Part shown: positions 26,333 through 35,700 of the stretch, in pieces
How positions within the stretch are numbered: position 1 is the first letter of the stretch
Layout: each line of letters begins with the position of its first letter
Source: Mesorhizobium sp. J8
GTDB taxonomy: Bacteria > Pseudomonadota > Alphaproteobacteria > Rhizobiales > Rhizobiaceae
Assembly (NCBI RefSeq): GCF_016591715.1
Contig: NZ_AP024109.1
Location: 6,626,861 to 6,690,860 of the forward strand
DNA length: 64,000 nt
Reading direction: 5' to 3'
Notes under the pieces: generated by a model
Seen by the model: the letters and a program-made list of their open reading frames with translations, nothing else
The model's database searches: none
What the model was told of the DNA's origin: nothing
Made by a program: the position numbers and the translations under genes

Positions 26333-26496
26333 CATGTTCTCCCAAAGCATTGGATTTCAGGAGGGCGCTCGGGTCTTCGGAGCACCCGGCGGACATTCAT
26401 GCGCCGTTAACGCTCCCGAAGCGTCATTCGTCCCGGCTCTCACGAAACGGTGATGGGCAAGCGGGGCCTGCCGGCAAGCCGCGACTGGCCGCGAAA

Positions 26497-26937
26497 CTAC
26501 GCCAGCCTTGCCCGCGTCGTCCGCGGCGTCGCCAGCAACAGGCTCGTTTCGCTGCCCGTTATGCCGGGGATCAGCCTTATGCGCCGCAGCACCGCATCGA
26601 AATCCGTCAGCGTGGCGGTGCCGAGTTCGACCACCAGGTCCCAGCGGCCGTTGGTGGTGTGGATGGTCGAGACCTCGGCGAGACCGCCCAGCGCCTTGAC
26701 CACGCGGTCGGCGGCGTGGCCCTCGATCTCGATCATCATCACGCCGCGTATCTTCTGGTCGACCGCGTCGGCGCGCAGCACCACCGTGTAGCCGATGATC
26801 TCGCCGGATTTTTCCAACCGCTCCATCCGCGCCCTCACCGTGGCGCGCGAGACGCCGAGATCGACGGCGATGTCGGAGACGCTGCGCCGCGCATCGTGCC
26901 TGAGCAGCGTGACCAGTCTTTCGTCGAGCGCATCCAT
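26497..26937 (-). CDS. Lrp/AsnC-family regulator
   Basis: 146-aa regulator with the N-terminal HTH LDERLVTLLRHDARRSVSDIAVDLGVSRATVRARMERLE (in pieces) and the C-terminal RAM effector domain (IRGVMMIEIEGHAADRV, HTTNGRWDLVVELG). It forms octamers in the family and responds to amino acids. It is divergent from the arginase gene, with the starts 122 bp apart, so it probably controls arginine catabolism. Start ATG at 26937. Confidence 0.9.
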   Translation of the reverse strand: MDALDERLVTLLRHDARRSVSDIAVDLGVSRATVRARMERLEKSGEIIGYTVVLRADAVDQKIRGVMMIEIEGHAADRVVKALGGLAEVSTIHTTNGRWDLVVELGTATLTDFDAVLRRIRLIPGITGSETSLLLATPRTTRARLA

Positions 26938-27059
26938 GATTGCCCACTTCGATCAAATCCCTTGCCCAGAATGATAGATTAATCTTCTCGAAATGCCAAT
27001 TTCGCCTGTTCAAACCGCCAGCGGCTGATGATCCAATCAGCCAATCAATCGCGAGGGCT

Positions 27060-28001
27060 ATGAGAATCATGCGCTGCAGGATCGTCGGCGCGCCGGTGCA
27101 AGACGGCGCGGGCAGGATGGGATGCGAGATGGGGCCGAGCGCGCTGCGCACGGCGGGCCTCGTCTCGGTGCTCTCGGAGCTTGGCCATGAGGTCGAGGAC
27201 TGGGGCGCGATCGAGAAGGCCGCGGCGCGCCCGATGGTCCATGGCAACCTCGCGCTGAAGGCGCTGCCGGAGATTTCCGCCTGGACCGCGGCGATCGCCG
27301 AAACCGCCTACGCCGCTTCGCGGGACGCCATGCCGATCTTCCTCGGCGGCGACCATTCGATCTCCGCCGGCACAGTATCCGGTGTGGCGCGCCGCGCCGC
27401 CAAACGCGGCCGGCCGCTCTTCGTGCTGTGGCTCGACGCGCATCCGGATTTCCATACGCTCGACACCACCACCAGCGGCAATCTACATGGCGTGCCGCTC
27501 GCCTATGCCAGCGGCCAGGCCGGCTTCAAGGGCTATTTCCCGGATCTGCCGCAAGCGGTCGACCCCGCCCGCATCTGCGCCATCGGCCTGCGCAGCGTCG
27601 ACCCGGCCGAGCGCCGCGCGCTCGCGGAGGCCGGCGTCACCGTGCATGACATGCGCGCCATCGACGAGCACGGCATCGCCCCGCTGCTGCGCGCCTTCCT
27701 GGCCCGCGTCGAGCAGGAGGACGGCCTCCTGCATGTGAGCCTCGACGTCGATTTCCTCGACCCCTCGATCGCACCGGCCGTCGGCACCACGGTGCCGGGC
27801 GGCGCCACCTTCCGCGAGGCGCATCTGGTGATGGAGATGCTGTCCGACAGCTGCCTCGTTTCCAGCCTCGACCTTGTCGAATTGAACCCGTTCCTCGACG
27901 AGCGCGGCCGCACCGCGACCCTGATGGTCGATCTTACCGCCAGCCTGATGGGCCGCCGCATCATGGACCGCCCGACCCGCAGCCATTCCGGAAGCCTCTG
28001 A
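27060..28001 (+). CDS. rocF: Arginase
   Basis: 313-aa Mn-dependent arginase: L-arginine to ornithine plus urea. Motifs: IVGAPVQDGAGRMGCEMGPSAL, FLGGDHSISAG (metal His/Asp), LWLDAHPDFHT (DAHxD), GNLHGVPLAY, SLDVDFLDPS (DxD) and SLDLVELNP. These fit arginase more than agmatinase because of the GCEMGPSALR start and the HGxP pattern. The start could be ATG 27060 or 27069. The ornithine cyclodeaminase gene follows 2 nt later, and together they convert arginine to proline. Confidence 0.93.
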   Translation: MRIMRCRIVGAPVQDGAGRMGCEMGPSALRTAGLVSVLSELGHEVEDWGAIEKAAARPMVHGNLALKALPEISAWTAAIAETAYAASRDAMPIFLGGDHSISAGTVSGVARRAAKRGRPLFVLWLDAHPDFHTLDTTTSGNLHGVPLAYASGQAGFKGYFPDLPQAVDPARICAIGLRSVDPAERRALAEAGVTVHDMRAIDEHGIAPLLRAFLARVEQEDGLLHVSLDVDFLDPSIAPAVGTTVPGGATFREAHLVMEMLSDSCLVSSLDLVELNPFLDERGRTATLMVDLTASLMGRRIMDRPTRSHSGSL

Positions 28002-28003
28002 TC

Positions 28004-29062
28004 ATGACCCAGCCTTCGCGCCTCGCCATTGTCCCCTTCGTCAGCGTCGACCGCATGATGAAGCTCGTGCTCGCCATCGGCGTCGAGCGCTTCCTCACCG
28101 AGCTGGCCAGCTATATCGAGGAGGATTTCCGCCGCTGGGAGCTGTTCGACAAGACGCCGCGCGTCGCCTCGCACAGCCATGACGGCGTCATCGAATTGAT
28201 GCCGACCAGCGACGGCAAGATGTACGGCTTCAAATATGTCAACGGCCACCCGAAGAACATGCGCGAGGGCCGCCAGACGGTCACCGCCTTCGGCGTTCTT
28301 GCCGATGTCGGCTCCGGCTATCCGATGCTCTTGACCGAAATGACCATCCTGACGGCGCTGCGCACGGCGGCCACCTCCGCGGTCGCCGCCAAATATCTGG
28401 CGCCGAAGGGCAGCCAAGCCATGGCCATCATCGGCAACGGCGCCCAGTCCGAGTTCCAGGCCATCGCCTTCAAGGCCCTGCTCGGCATCGACAAGCTGCG
28501 GCTCTACGACATCGACCGTTCGGCCTCGGAAAAATGCGCCCGCAACCTGGCCGGCAAAGGCTTCGACATCACCATCTGCCCGACCGGGCAGGATGCGGTG
28601 GAAGGCGTCGACATCATCACCACGGTGACGGCGGACAAGCAGTACGCCACCATCCTCACCGACAACATGGTCGGCTCCGGCGTCCACATCAACGCCGTCG
28701 GCGGCGACTGCCCCGGGAAGACCGAGCTGCACCGCGACATCCTTCTGCGCTCCGACATCTTCGTCGAGTTCCCGCCGCAGACGCGCATCGAGGGCGAGAT
28801 CCAGCAGCTCGACGCCGACCATCCGGTGACCGAGCTGTGGCGGGTGATGACCGGCCAGGCGCCGGGCCGCAAGGCGCCCGAGCAGATCACGCTGTTCGAT
28901 TCCGTCGGCTTCGCCACGGAGGATTTTTCCGCGCTGCGCTATGTCCGCGATCAGCTTCAGGCCACCGGCCTCTATGAAGAGCTCGATTTGCTCGCCGACC
29001 CCGACGAGCCGCGCGACCTGTTCGGCATGCTGGAGAGGGCGGCCATACAGCCAGCGGCTTGA
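28004..29062 (+). CDS. Ornithine cyclodeaminase
   Basis: 352-aa NAD-dependent enzyme of the OCD/mu-crystallin family, converting ornithine to proline and ammonia. Seen: ELMPTSDGKMYGFKYVNGHPKN with substrate-binding residues, FGVLADVGSGYPMLLTEMTILTALRTAATSA, then the Rossmann AIIGNGAQSEFQAIAF near residue 143 and HINAVGGDCPGKTELH. Length and these motifs agree with bacterial OCD of plant-associated bacteria. It lies just behind arginase, completing the arginine-ornithine-proline route. Confidence 0.92.
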   Translation: MTQPSRLAIVPFVSVDRMMKLVLAIGVERFLTELASYIEEDFRRWELFDKTPRVASHSHDGVIELMPTSDGKMYGFKYVNGHPKNMREGRQTVTAFGVLADVGSGYPMLLTEMTILTALRTAATSAVAAKYLAPKGSQAMAIIGNGAQSEFQAIAFKALLGIDKLRLYDIDRSASEKCARNLAGKGFDITICPTGQDAVEGVDIITTVTADKQYATILTDNMVGSGVHINAVGGDCPGKTELHRDILLRSDIFVEFPPQTRIEGEIQQLDADHPVTELWRVMTGQAPGRKAPEQITLFDSVGFATEDFSALRYVRDQLQATGLYEELDLLADPDEPRDLFGMLERAAIQPAA

Positions 29063-29109
29063 GGCCTGTCGCCGAGGCGGCTTCAAACAGCGCGAGACAA
29101 TCGCGCTGG

Positions 29110-29345
29110 TCGACCCCCACTCCGTCTCGGCTTCGCCGAGCCACCTCTCCCCCGATCGACGGGGTAGAGGAAGGGCGCCGAGCCTTTTGCCGTCAACGCT
29201 CGTCCAGCAAGGCTCCCTTCCTTTCCCTCCGGAGGGGGGAAAGGTGGCGCTGCGAAGCAGCGACGGATTGGGGGAACCACCTCGCCATCAAGCCTCCGCC
29301 CGATCAGTCACGCCACTCACAGAAAATGAACGTAGACGGAGAGGG
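29110..29345. repeat. REP-like repeat cluster with an intact IS110 target
   Basis: Fills most of the 312-bp gap after ornithine cyclodeaminase. Contains CTCGGCTTCGCCGAG then CCACCTCTCCCC (29141-29152), the exact predicted IS110 target with no insertion. Further CTCCGGAGGGGGGA and ACGGAGAGGGG units follow. No gene seen. Confidence 0.8.
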
Positions 29346-29374
29346 GGCAGCGCCAGCGTTGATAATGCTTGCGC

Positions 29375-30373
29375 CTACTCCCGCGCCGCGCAGCTTTCCC
29401 GCTCGACCAGCACCGGCGCCAGCACCTCGCGCCTTGACGGCGCTGCCGGTTCGCCCAGCCGCTCGAGCAGCAGGCTCACGGCGCGCGTGCCGATCTTCTC
29501 CACCGGCTGCGCGATCGTCGTCAGCGGCGGCCAGGTGGTGACGGCATAAGGAATGTCGTCGAAGCCGATCATCGACATGTCGTCGGGAACGTGCAATCCG
29601 CGCGAGCGCAGCACCGTCAGCGCGCCCATGGCCATCAGGTCGTTGCAGGCAAACAGAGCCGTGATGTCGGGCGCCTGGGCCATGAGCTGCTCCATCGCCA
29701 GGCGCCCGCCGGCGAAATGATAGTCGGAATCGACGATCGACGACGCCAGCAGCTCGAGGCCTGCCTCGCCAAGCGCCCGCGCGAAGCCGCGCAGGCGGGC
29801 CGGGCTGGAGCTGGAATCGCGTGGCCCGCCGATGACGCCGATCTTCTTGTGGCCGAGCCCGGCCAGGTATTTGCCGGCGAGATAGCCGCCATGGTCGTGG
29901 TCGACCAGCACCGAATCGACATTGACCGACTGGATCTCGCGGTCGAGCAGCACCGCCGGCACGCTGGGCAGCAGGCGGGCGAACACGCGCGCGTGGTCGG
30001 ACGAGCCGGCGAAGATCAGCCCGTCGATCTGCTTGGCCATCAGCACCGAGAGATAGCGCTCCTCCTTCTCGGCATTGCCGTCGGAGTTGCACAGGATCAC
30101 CGTGTAGCCGGAGACGAATCCGGCATCCTCGATCTGCCGCGCGACGCTGGCGAAGAACGGGTTGGAATTGTCGGGCAGCAGCAGGCCGATGGTCTTGGTC
30201 TCGCCGCGCCTGAGACTCCGCGCCACCGAGTTCGGGCTGTAGCGCAGGGCCGCGATCGCGGCGCGCACGCGCTCGGCCGTTTCCGGCTCGACATGGCGCG
30301 TATGGTTCATCACATGCGAGACGGTGGCGACGGACACCCCCGCGTGGCGTGCGACATCAGCAATCGTCGTCAT
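29375..30373 (-). CDS. LacI-family repressor of the adjacent sugar importer
   Basis: 332-aa regulator. The N-terminal HTH is TTIADVARHAGVSVATVSHVMNHTRHV, with the hinge helix PNSVARSLRRGETK. A periplasmic-binding-like effector domain follows (GLLLPDNSNPFFASVARQI, FACNDLMAMG, IGFDDIPYA). The gene is last in the minus-strand cluster binding protein - ATPase - permease - LacI. Its probable target is the perfect palindrome at 34031-34056 upstream of the first gene. The inducer is a sugar or polyol that cannot be identified from sequence. Confidence 0.92.
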   Translation of the reverse strand: MTTIADVARHAGVSVATVSHVMNHTRHVEPETAERVRAAIAALRYSPNSVARSLRRGETKTIGLLLPDNSNPFFASVARQIEDAGFVSGYTVILCNSDGNAEKEERYLSVLMAKQIDGLIFAGSSDHARVFARLLPSVPAVLLDREIQSVNVDSVLVDHDHGGYLAGKYLAGLGHKKIGVIGGPRDSSSSPARLRGFARALGEAGLELLASSIVDSDYHFAGGRLAMEQLMAQAPDITALFACNDLMAMGALTVLRSRGLHVPDDMSMIGFDDIPYAVTTWPPLTTIAQPVEKIGTRAVSLLLERLGEPAAPSRREVLAPVLVERESCAARE

Positions 30374-30395
30374 GGCCTTCAGCCCCTGGTGCCCC

Positions 30396-31412
30396 TTAGC
30401 GGATCCTCCGCAGCAGCCTCTCCCGGTACGCGTCTAGGATGACCGCGAGCACGATGACAAGGCCGATCACGATGGGTTTGAAATTGTCGCCGACGCCGAG
30501 CAGCTGCAATCCGGTGGAAAGCACCTGCAGGATGCACGCGCCGACCAGCGTGCCGATGATCGAGCCCTTGCCGCCGCTGAGGCTGGTGCCGCCGATGATG
30601 ACGGCGGCGATGGCGTTGAGCTCGTAGCCGACGCCGGCGATCGGGCTGCCGATGTTGAGGCGCAACAGATAGACCATGGCCGCGATGCCGGCGGTGAGCC
30701 CGCTGATGGTGAAGGCGGCGACCTTGTAGAAATCCGGATTGTGGCCCGACAGTCGCACCGCCTCGTCATTGGTGCCGACGGCGAAGATCATGCGGCCAAA
30801 GACGGTGAAGCGCAGCACGAACCAGCCGGCCGCGATCACCAGCACCGCCACCAGGAAGATCGACGGCAGGAAGCCGCCGATGATGAGGTTGCCGAAATCG
30901 ACGAAGCTCTGCGGCAGGCCGGTGATGGTCGAATTGTCGCTGACGACGCGGGCGGCGCCGGCGGCCATGTTGAGCATGCCGAGCGTGACGATGAAGGAGG
31001 GGATCTTCCAGCGCGTCGAGATCCAGCCATTGAGGAAGCCGCACGCCGCCCCCGTCGCCATGCAGGCGAGCAGCGCCAGCGTGATCGCGACGGCCGGCGA
31101 CAGGCTCTCGTTTATCATCACGGTGGCCCCGACCACCGTGCAGAGCGCCAGCACCGAGCCGACCGAAAGGTCGATGCCGCCGGTGAGGATGACGAAGGTC
31201 ATGCCGGCGGCCAGCACCGTGTTGATGGCGATCTGCACGAAGATCTTCAGCGCGTTGCCGGAGGTGGCGAAATAGGGGGCGGTGGCCGAGAAGAACAGCG
31301 TGATCAGCACAAGCGCCAGCAGCACCCCGGCATCGCGCACCAGGAAGCGCAGGAATTTCGCCCGGCCGGGGGAAACAGGCGCCGAAACGATTATCTCGGA
31401 CGTCTCGCTCAT
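30396..31412 (-). CDS. Sugar ABC transporter permease (RbsC type)
   Basis: 338-aa inner-membrane permease of the ribose/xylose class (BPD_transp_2). About 8-10 hydrophobic helices are visible, e.g. VLLALVLITLFFSATAPYF and LLIGGFLPSIFLVAV-like segments. The signatures ILTGGIDLSVGSVLAL and IGGTSLSGGKGSIIGTLVGA are diagnostic of the family. The start at ATG 31412 overlaps the ATPase stop by ATGA, showing coupled translation; a longer frame upstream only reads across the ATPase gene. Confidence 0.93.
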   Translation of the reverse strand: MSETSEIIVSAPVSPGRAKFLRFLVRDAGVLLALVLITLFFSATAPYFATSGNALKIFVQIAINTVLAAGMTFVILTGGIDLSVGSVLALCTVVGATVMINESLSPAVAITLALLACMATGAACGFLNGWISTRWKIPSFIVTLGMLNMAAGAARVVSDNSTITGLPQSFVDFGNLIIGGFLPSIFLVAVLVIAAGWFVLRFTVFGRMIFAVGTNDEAVRLSGHNPDFYKVAAFTISGLTAGIAAMVYLLRLNIGSPIAGVGYELNAIAAVIIGGTSLSGGKGSIIGTLVGACILQVLSTGLQLLGVGDNFKPIVIGLVIVLAVILDAYRERLLRRIR

Positions 31413-32935
31413 GGTCGCACATACTCCTGATAGGCGAGCGACAGGATACGCTCCTGGTCGAATTCGGCGCGCGGCACCTCGCCGACGATCCTGTTCTTGG
31501 AAAAGACGATGATGCGGTGGCACATGCCCATCAACTCGGGCAGGTCGGACGACACCATGACGATGCCTTTCTGCTGCGCCGCCAGCATCCACAGCAGCTG
31601 GTAGATCTCGCGCCGCGCGCCGATATCGACGCCGCGCGTCGGCTCGTCGAGGATCAGCGTCGAGGTGCCGCGGAACAGCCACTTGGCCAGCACCACCTTC
31701 TGCTGGTTGCCGCCGGAAAGGTTGCGCACCGCCTGCTCGATCGAGCTTGCCTTGACGCGCAGCTGCCCGACCAGATCGTTGGCTGCCACGGCCTCGGCCC
31801 TGCGGTTGAGCAGACCGTTGTGTGAGACCTTGCCGAGATCCGTGATGGTGATGTTCTTGTCGACGGCCATGTCGAGCAGCAGGCCCTGGCCCTTGCGGTC
31901 CTCGGTGAGCAGGCTCAAGCCGTGCCGCACCGCGTCCTTGGGCGCGGCGATCGCCACCGGCTTGCCGTCGATCTCCACGATGCCGTCGAGCTTCGGGTCG
32001 GCGCCGAACAAGGCGCGCATGGCTTCCGTGCGGCCGCTGCCGACCAGCCCGGCGACGCCGAGGATCTCGCCATGGCGGACAGTGAAGGAGATCTCCGGGG
32101 TGGAAGCGTCGCGCTTCAGATTGGCAACGCTGAGCGCCACCTTGCCCGGAACGATCGTGTCATCGAAACCATATTCGTCGGCGATGTCGCGGCCGATCAT
32201 CATGCGCACGAGGTCGGGCACGGTGAGGCCGTGGAGATCACGGGTCGCGACCAGCCGGCCGTTGCGCAGCACCGTCACCCGGTCGCCGATCTCGAACACC
32301 TCGTGCAGCCGGTGCGAGATGTAGATGATGGTGACACCCCGGGCCTTCAGCCGTTTGATGATGGCAAACAGCCGCTCGATCTCGGGCGGCGTCAGCGTCG
32401 CCGTCGGCTCGTCCAGCACCAGGAGCTTCGAATCGTAGCTCAGCGCCTTGGCGATCTCGACCAGCTGCATCTGCGCCACGCCCAGCGCCTCGACGCGTAT
32501 GCGCGGATCGATGTCGAGCCCGACTTCCTTGAGCAGCGCCACGGCGCGGCTGTTGAGCGCCTTGCGGTCGACGATGCCGAAGGCGCGGCGCGGCAGGCTT
32601 TCCAGCATCAGGTTCTCGGCGATGCTGAGATAGGGCAGCAGGTTCAGTTCCTGGTGCACGATGCGGATGCCGCTCTGCTGCGCGTCATGCGGCGTCTTCG
32701 GCTGGTAGGGCTGGCCGTTGAAGACGATCGTGCCCGAATCCGGCTGGTAGATACCGGCGAGCAGCTTGATCAGCGTCGACTTGCCGGCGCCGTTCTCGCC
32801 CAGGATGATGTGGGTCTCGCCGCGCGCGATCGCGAGCGACACGTCGCTCAGCGCAACGGCGCCGGGAAAGATCTTTCCAACCCCTTCAAGGGATAGAATC
32901 GCATCCATGGGCAGGCGGAATCCTAAATCGCTCAT
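31409..32935 (-). CDS. Sugar ABC transporter ATPase (RbsA type, two NBDs)
   Basis: 508-aa protein with two fused nucleotide-binding domains. NBD1 has Walker A GENGAGKSTLIK, an unusual ALGVAQMQLVEIAKAL signature region and Walker B LLVLDEPTATL. NBD2 has a degenerate Walker A (GLVGSGRTE), signature NLSGGNQQKVVLAKWL and Walker B LILDEPTRGVD. This asymmetric arrangement is normal for RbsA/XylG proteins. Start ATG 32935 or ATG 32908 (MDAILSLEGVGK). The gene lies between the binding-protein and permease genes. Confidence 0.93.
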   Translation of the reverse strand: MSDLGFRLPMDAILSLEGVGKIFPGAVALSDVSLAIARGETHIILGENGAGKSTLIKLLAGIYQPDSGTIVFNGQPYQPKTPHDAQQSGIRIVHQELNLLPYLSIAENLMLESLPRRAFGIVDRKALNSRAVALLKEVGLDIDPRIRVEALGVAQMQLVEIAKALSYDSKLLVLDEPTATLTPPEIERLFAIIKRLKARGVTIIYISHRLHEVFEIGDRVTVLRNGRLVATRDLHGLTVPDLVRMMIGRDIADEYGFDDTIVPGKVALSVANLKRDASTPEISFTVRHGEILGVAGLVGSGRTEAMRALFGADPKLDGIVEIDGKPVAIAAPKDAVRHGLSLLTEDRKGQGLLLDMAVDKNITITDLGKVSHNGLLNRRAEAVAANDLVGQLRVKASSIEQAVRNLSGGNQQKVVLAKWLFRGTSTLILDEPTRGVDIGARREIYQLLWMLAAQQKGIVMVSSDLPELMGMCHRIIVFSKNRIVGEVPRAEFDQERILSLAYQEYVRP

Positions 32936-33041
32936 GTCCGCGGCGATAGCGGCGCTTCGCCACCGCCGCCGGAACTGTCGGCGGCGGTGACGAGCGGGAC
33001 GAAGCGGATCGCCGGAAGGGAGTCCCGGCGGCTCGCTCGCC

Positions 33042-34007
33042 TCATGCGGTGATCAGCTTGATGTCGGTCTTGACCCAGCCGGAGAACTTCTCGCCGGCAA
33101 GCTCGCGCAGGCCGTAGTCGATGCCCATGGCCGCCATCTGCGCGCCATACTGCTCGACGGTCGCCAGCATCTTGCCGCTCTTCAAGAGCGGGCCGACGGC
33201 CGGGATGTTGTCGAAGCCGACGACCTTGATCTGGCCCGACTTGCCGGCCGCGTCGATCGCCTTGACGACGCCGAGCGCCATCGAATCGTTCGCCGCCATC
33301 ACGCCCTGGATGTCGGGATGCTGGGTGAGGAAGTTGGTCATCAGCGTGTTGGCTTCCTCGGTCTCCCAATGCGCGGTCTTTGAATCGAGCAGGTCGAGGC
33401 CGTACTCCTTCACCGAATCATCGAAGCCGAGCTTGCGCTCCTTGGCGTTGTCGGCTTCCGGGTTGCCTTCGAGAATGACGACCTTGCCGCCCTTGCCCAG
33501 CGCCTTGCCGAGCGCGTCGCCGGCGAGCTTGGCGCCTGCGCGGTTGTCCGGGCCGAAGAAGGCGAGGTCGATGCCGGCCTTCTTCTTGGCCTCGGTGTCG
33601 AGCGCCACGTCGATGTTGATGACCTTGATGCCGGCCTTCAGCGCCTTGGCGATCGGCGTGACCATGGCCTTCGAATCGGCGGGCGCCACGACGATGATGT
33701 TGTAGTTCTGGGTGATGAAGTTCTCGATCGCGTCGACCTGGGCCGCGAAGTCGCGCTCGTCCTTCATGCCGACGGCGGCGAAATCGAACTTGTCCTTGTT
33801 CTTCGCCGCATAGTCCTCCGCGCCGGCCTGCATCTGCTTGAAGAACTCGTTTGCCAGCGACTTCATCACCAGCCCGACCTTTGGCTTGTCGGCCGCAAAA
33901 ACCTGGCCGATCGGCAAAGCGAGCGCGCCGGCGGCAAGCGCGCTGGTCTTCAGGAATTGGCGCCGCGAGAACGGGCCAAGCCCGTGCATGTTCGAAATCT
34001 TGCTCAT
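33042..34007 (-). CDS. Sugar ABC transporter substrate-binding protein
   Basis: 321-aa periplasmic binding protein of the RbsB class. The N-terminal SRRQFLKTSALAAGALALP looks like a Tat-type signal (SRRQFLK), cleaved near VFA-AD at about residue 39. The mature protein has KVGLVMKSLANEFFKQMQAGA, VVAPADSKAM and GVMAANDSMALG typical of ribose/galactose-binding proteins. It is the first gene of the importer operon, 15-50 bp after the LacI-type palindrome, and ends 106 bp before the ATPase gene. Confidence 0.92.
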   Translation of the reverse strand: MSKISNMHGLGPFSRRQFLKTSALAAGALALPIGQVFAADKPKVGLVMKSLANEFFKQMQAGAEDYAAKNKDKFDFAAVGMKDERDFAAQVDAIENFITQNYNIIVVAPADSKAMVTPIAKALKAGIKVINIDVALDTEAKKKAGIDLAFFGPDNRAGAKLAGDALGKALGKGGKVVILEGNPEADNAKERKLGFDDSVKEYGLDLLDSKTAHWETEEANTLMTNFLTQHPDIQGVMAANDSMALGVVKAIDAAGKSGQIKVVGFDNIPAVGPLLKSGKMLATVEQYGAQMAAMGIDYGLRELAGEKFSGWVKTDIKLITA

Positions 34008-34030
34008 TAGTCTCCTCCACTTGATTGAGC

Positions 34031-34056
34031 CGTAATCGGTTACGTAACCGATTACG
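34031..34056 (-). promoter_or_regulatory. LacI-type operator, perfect 26-bp palindrome
   Basis: CGTAATCGGTTAC followed by its exact complement GTAACCGATTACG. It has the central CG and AT-flanked half-sites typical of LacI/GalR operators. It lies 24 bp before the binding-protein start codon. Confidence 0.85.
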
Positions 34057-34086
34057 CGCCAAAGTAGAGCCGGACTTTGCCAGGTG

Positions 34087-34962
34087 TCAATATCGGGGCC
34101 CCCCGGTTGGGGGGTTGGCCATATTCAGCCGCGTCTTCAGCCACTTGGCCGAAAAGTCGCTGAACGCCCGCACCCTCGGATTGCCCTTAAGATCCGGATG
34201 GGAGAGCACCCACAGCTCCGAGGCGAGCTCTTCGATGGTCTCGCCTGCGGGCGACAACCGCCGCGCCGCGCCGAGATAGTCGGGCAGCAGCGCCTTGCCC
34301 CAGCCGGCCTCGGCGGCGGCAGCCGCAGCGGTGAGGCTGTTGACCCTCAGCCCGATTTCGTCCTCCCGGACGTTCGCCTTCAGCCACTGCGCCGCCGGCA
34401 GGGCGGACAAGGTCGCGTCGAAGCCGATCCATCCTTCCGACGATTCATTCCCGGCATAGGCGGCGTAGGAAAACCGCGCCACGCGCCGTCCGACCAGCGT
34501 TTCGGGCGGCGTCAGCGTCGGGCGGATGGCGATGTCCGCCTCGCGCCGGCCGAGATCGGCGAAGCTGTTGTTCACCTCCAGCGACAGCGCGATGCCGGGA
34601 TGGGCCTCGCCAAAGGACTTCAGGCAGGCGCAGGCAATGTCGAGCAGCGTATCGGCGGTCGTCACATTGAGCGGCCCGACCAGCCGGTCGTCCTGCGCCG
34701 CCACGCGCCGCTCGACCTCGGCGAGGCGGTCGCGCAGTTCTTCCGCCGCATCGAGGAAGGGCTCCGCCCTGCCGGTCGGCACGAGATTGTCGCCGAGACG
34801 CTCGAACAGCATGCCGCCGGTGCGCTTCTCCAGCTCCCTCAGCCGCCGGTAGATCGTCGCGATATGGATGCCGAGCCTTACCTGCGCGCCGCGCACCCCG
34901 CCCGCCGCAGCGATCGCCGCCACCAGCCGCACATCGTCATAGTCGATCATCTTCGCATCCAT
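34087..34962 (-). CDS. LysR-family regulator
   Basis: 291-aa LysR-type protein. The HTH is DYDDVRLVAAIAAAGGVRGAQVRLGIHIATIYRRLRELE (in pieces), then a substrate-binding-like domain with GPLNVTTADTLLDIACACL and VGRRVARFSYAAYAG. It is divergent from the azoreductase gene (94 bp between starts) and probably regulates it. The start codon overlaps the palindrome TTCGCAT-CC-ATGCGAA. ATG 34962 is preferred; ATG 34950 is possible. Confidence 0.88.
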   Translation of the reverse strand: MDAKMIDYDDVRLVAAIAAAGGVRGAQVRLGIHIATIYRRLRELEKRTGGMLFERLGDNLVPTGRAEPFLDAAEELRDRLAEVERRVAAQDDRLVGPLNVTTADTLLDIACACLKSFGEAHPGIALSLEVNNSFADLGRREADIAIRPTLTPPETLVGRRVARFSYAAYAGNESSEGWIGFDATLSALPAAQWLKANVREDEIGLRVNSLTAAAAAAEAGWGKALLPDYLGAARRLSPAGETIEELASELWVLSHPDLKGNPRVRAFSDFSAKWLKTRLNMANPPTGGPRY

Positions 34963-35055
34963 GCGAATGGGGATAGCAAAATTGCTCAATGCACTCGCGT
35001 GGGTGCGAACATATATCGCGCTGCGGAAACGAACCAGCCTGCTCAGGAGAAAGAC

Positions 35056-35700
35056 ATGAGCCGCATCCTGCATATCGAGGCCTCGCCGCGCGCCGATCGC
35101 TCCTGGTCGAGCAAGGCCGCCAAGAATTTCCTCGGGCAGCTGAAAGAGCGGCTGCCGAAGGTGGAAGTCGACCACTTCAACATCTGGACCGCCATCCTGC
35201 CGAGTTTCGACGGCGCTGCGATCGACGCCAAATACGCCAGGCTTTCCGGCACGCCTTTGACCGACGCGCAGAACCGCGCCTGGAAACTGATCGGCCATTA
35301 CGTGGCGCGGCTTGATGCCGCCGACGCGATCCTGATCTCTACGCCGATGTGGAATCTCGGCGTTCCCTACCGGCTGAAACATCTGTTCGACCTGGTCACG
35401 CAGCCAGGCCTGAGCTTCTCCTTCAATCCGGCGACGGGCTACACGCCGCTGCTCAGCGCCCGGCCGACCGCCGCGCTGATGGCAACCTCCGGCGACTTCA
35501 CCGAAGGCCCGAGCTACGGCCGGCCGGATCTGGCGACGCCCTATCTGCGCACCGCGCTCGCCTTTATCGGGCTGAAGGACGCGGCCATCGTCCACGTCTC
35601 GCCGACCATCGGCCACCCGGAAGCGATGGAAGCCGGCGTCAGGCGAACCGAAGCCGAAGTGCGGCGCCTTGCCGCCGATTTCGCTGGGAGGCTCGCATGA
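35056..35700 (+). CDS. azoR: FMN-dependent NADH-azoreductase family protein
   Basis: 214-aa flavodoxin-fold quinone/azo reductase. Seen: RILHIEASPRADRSWSSKAAKNFL with the FMN phosphate loop, STPMWNLGVPYRLKHLFDLVTQPGLSF with the FMN-binding MWN motif, and ALMATSGDFTEGPSYGRPD. These match AzoR/AcpD. The physiological substrate is likely a quinone or xenobiotic electrophile. The start is ATG 35056, preceded by AGGAGAAAGAC. The stop overlaps the Gdx-like gene by ATGA, so they are one transcript. Confidence 0.92.
   Translation: MSRILHIEASPRADRSWSSKAAKNFLGQLKERLPKVEVDHFNIWTAILPSFDGAAIDAKYARLSGTPLTDAQNRAWKLIGHYVARLDAADAILISTPMWNLGVPYRLKHLFDLVTQPGLSFSFNPATGYTPLLSARPTAALMATSGDFTEGPSYGRPDLATPYLRTALAFIGLKDAAIVHVSPTIGHPEAMEAGVRRTEAEVRRLAADFAGRLA

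Noticed and set aside
34963..35055. Guanidine riboswitch ahead of the azoreductase-Gdx pair
   Set aside because: The 93-bp leader shows no ykkC-like conserved ACGR-type hairpins that I could identify.
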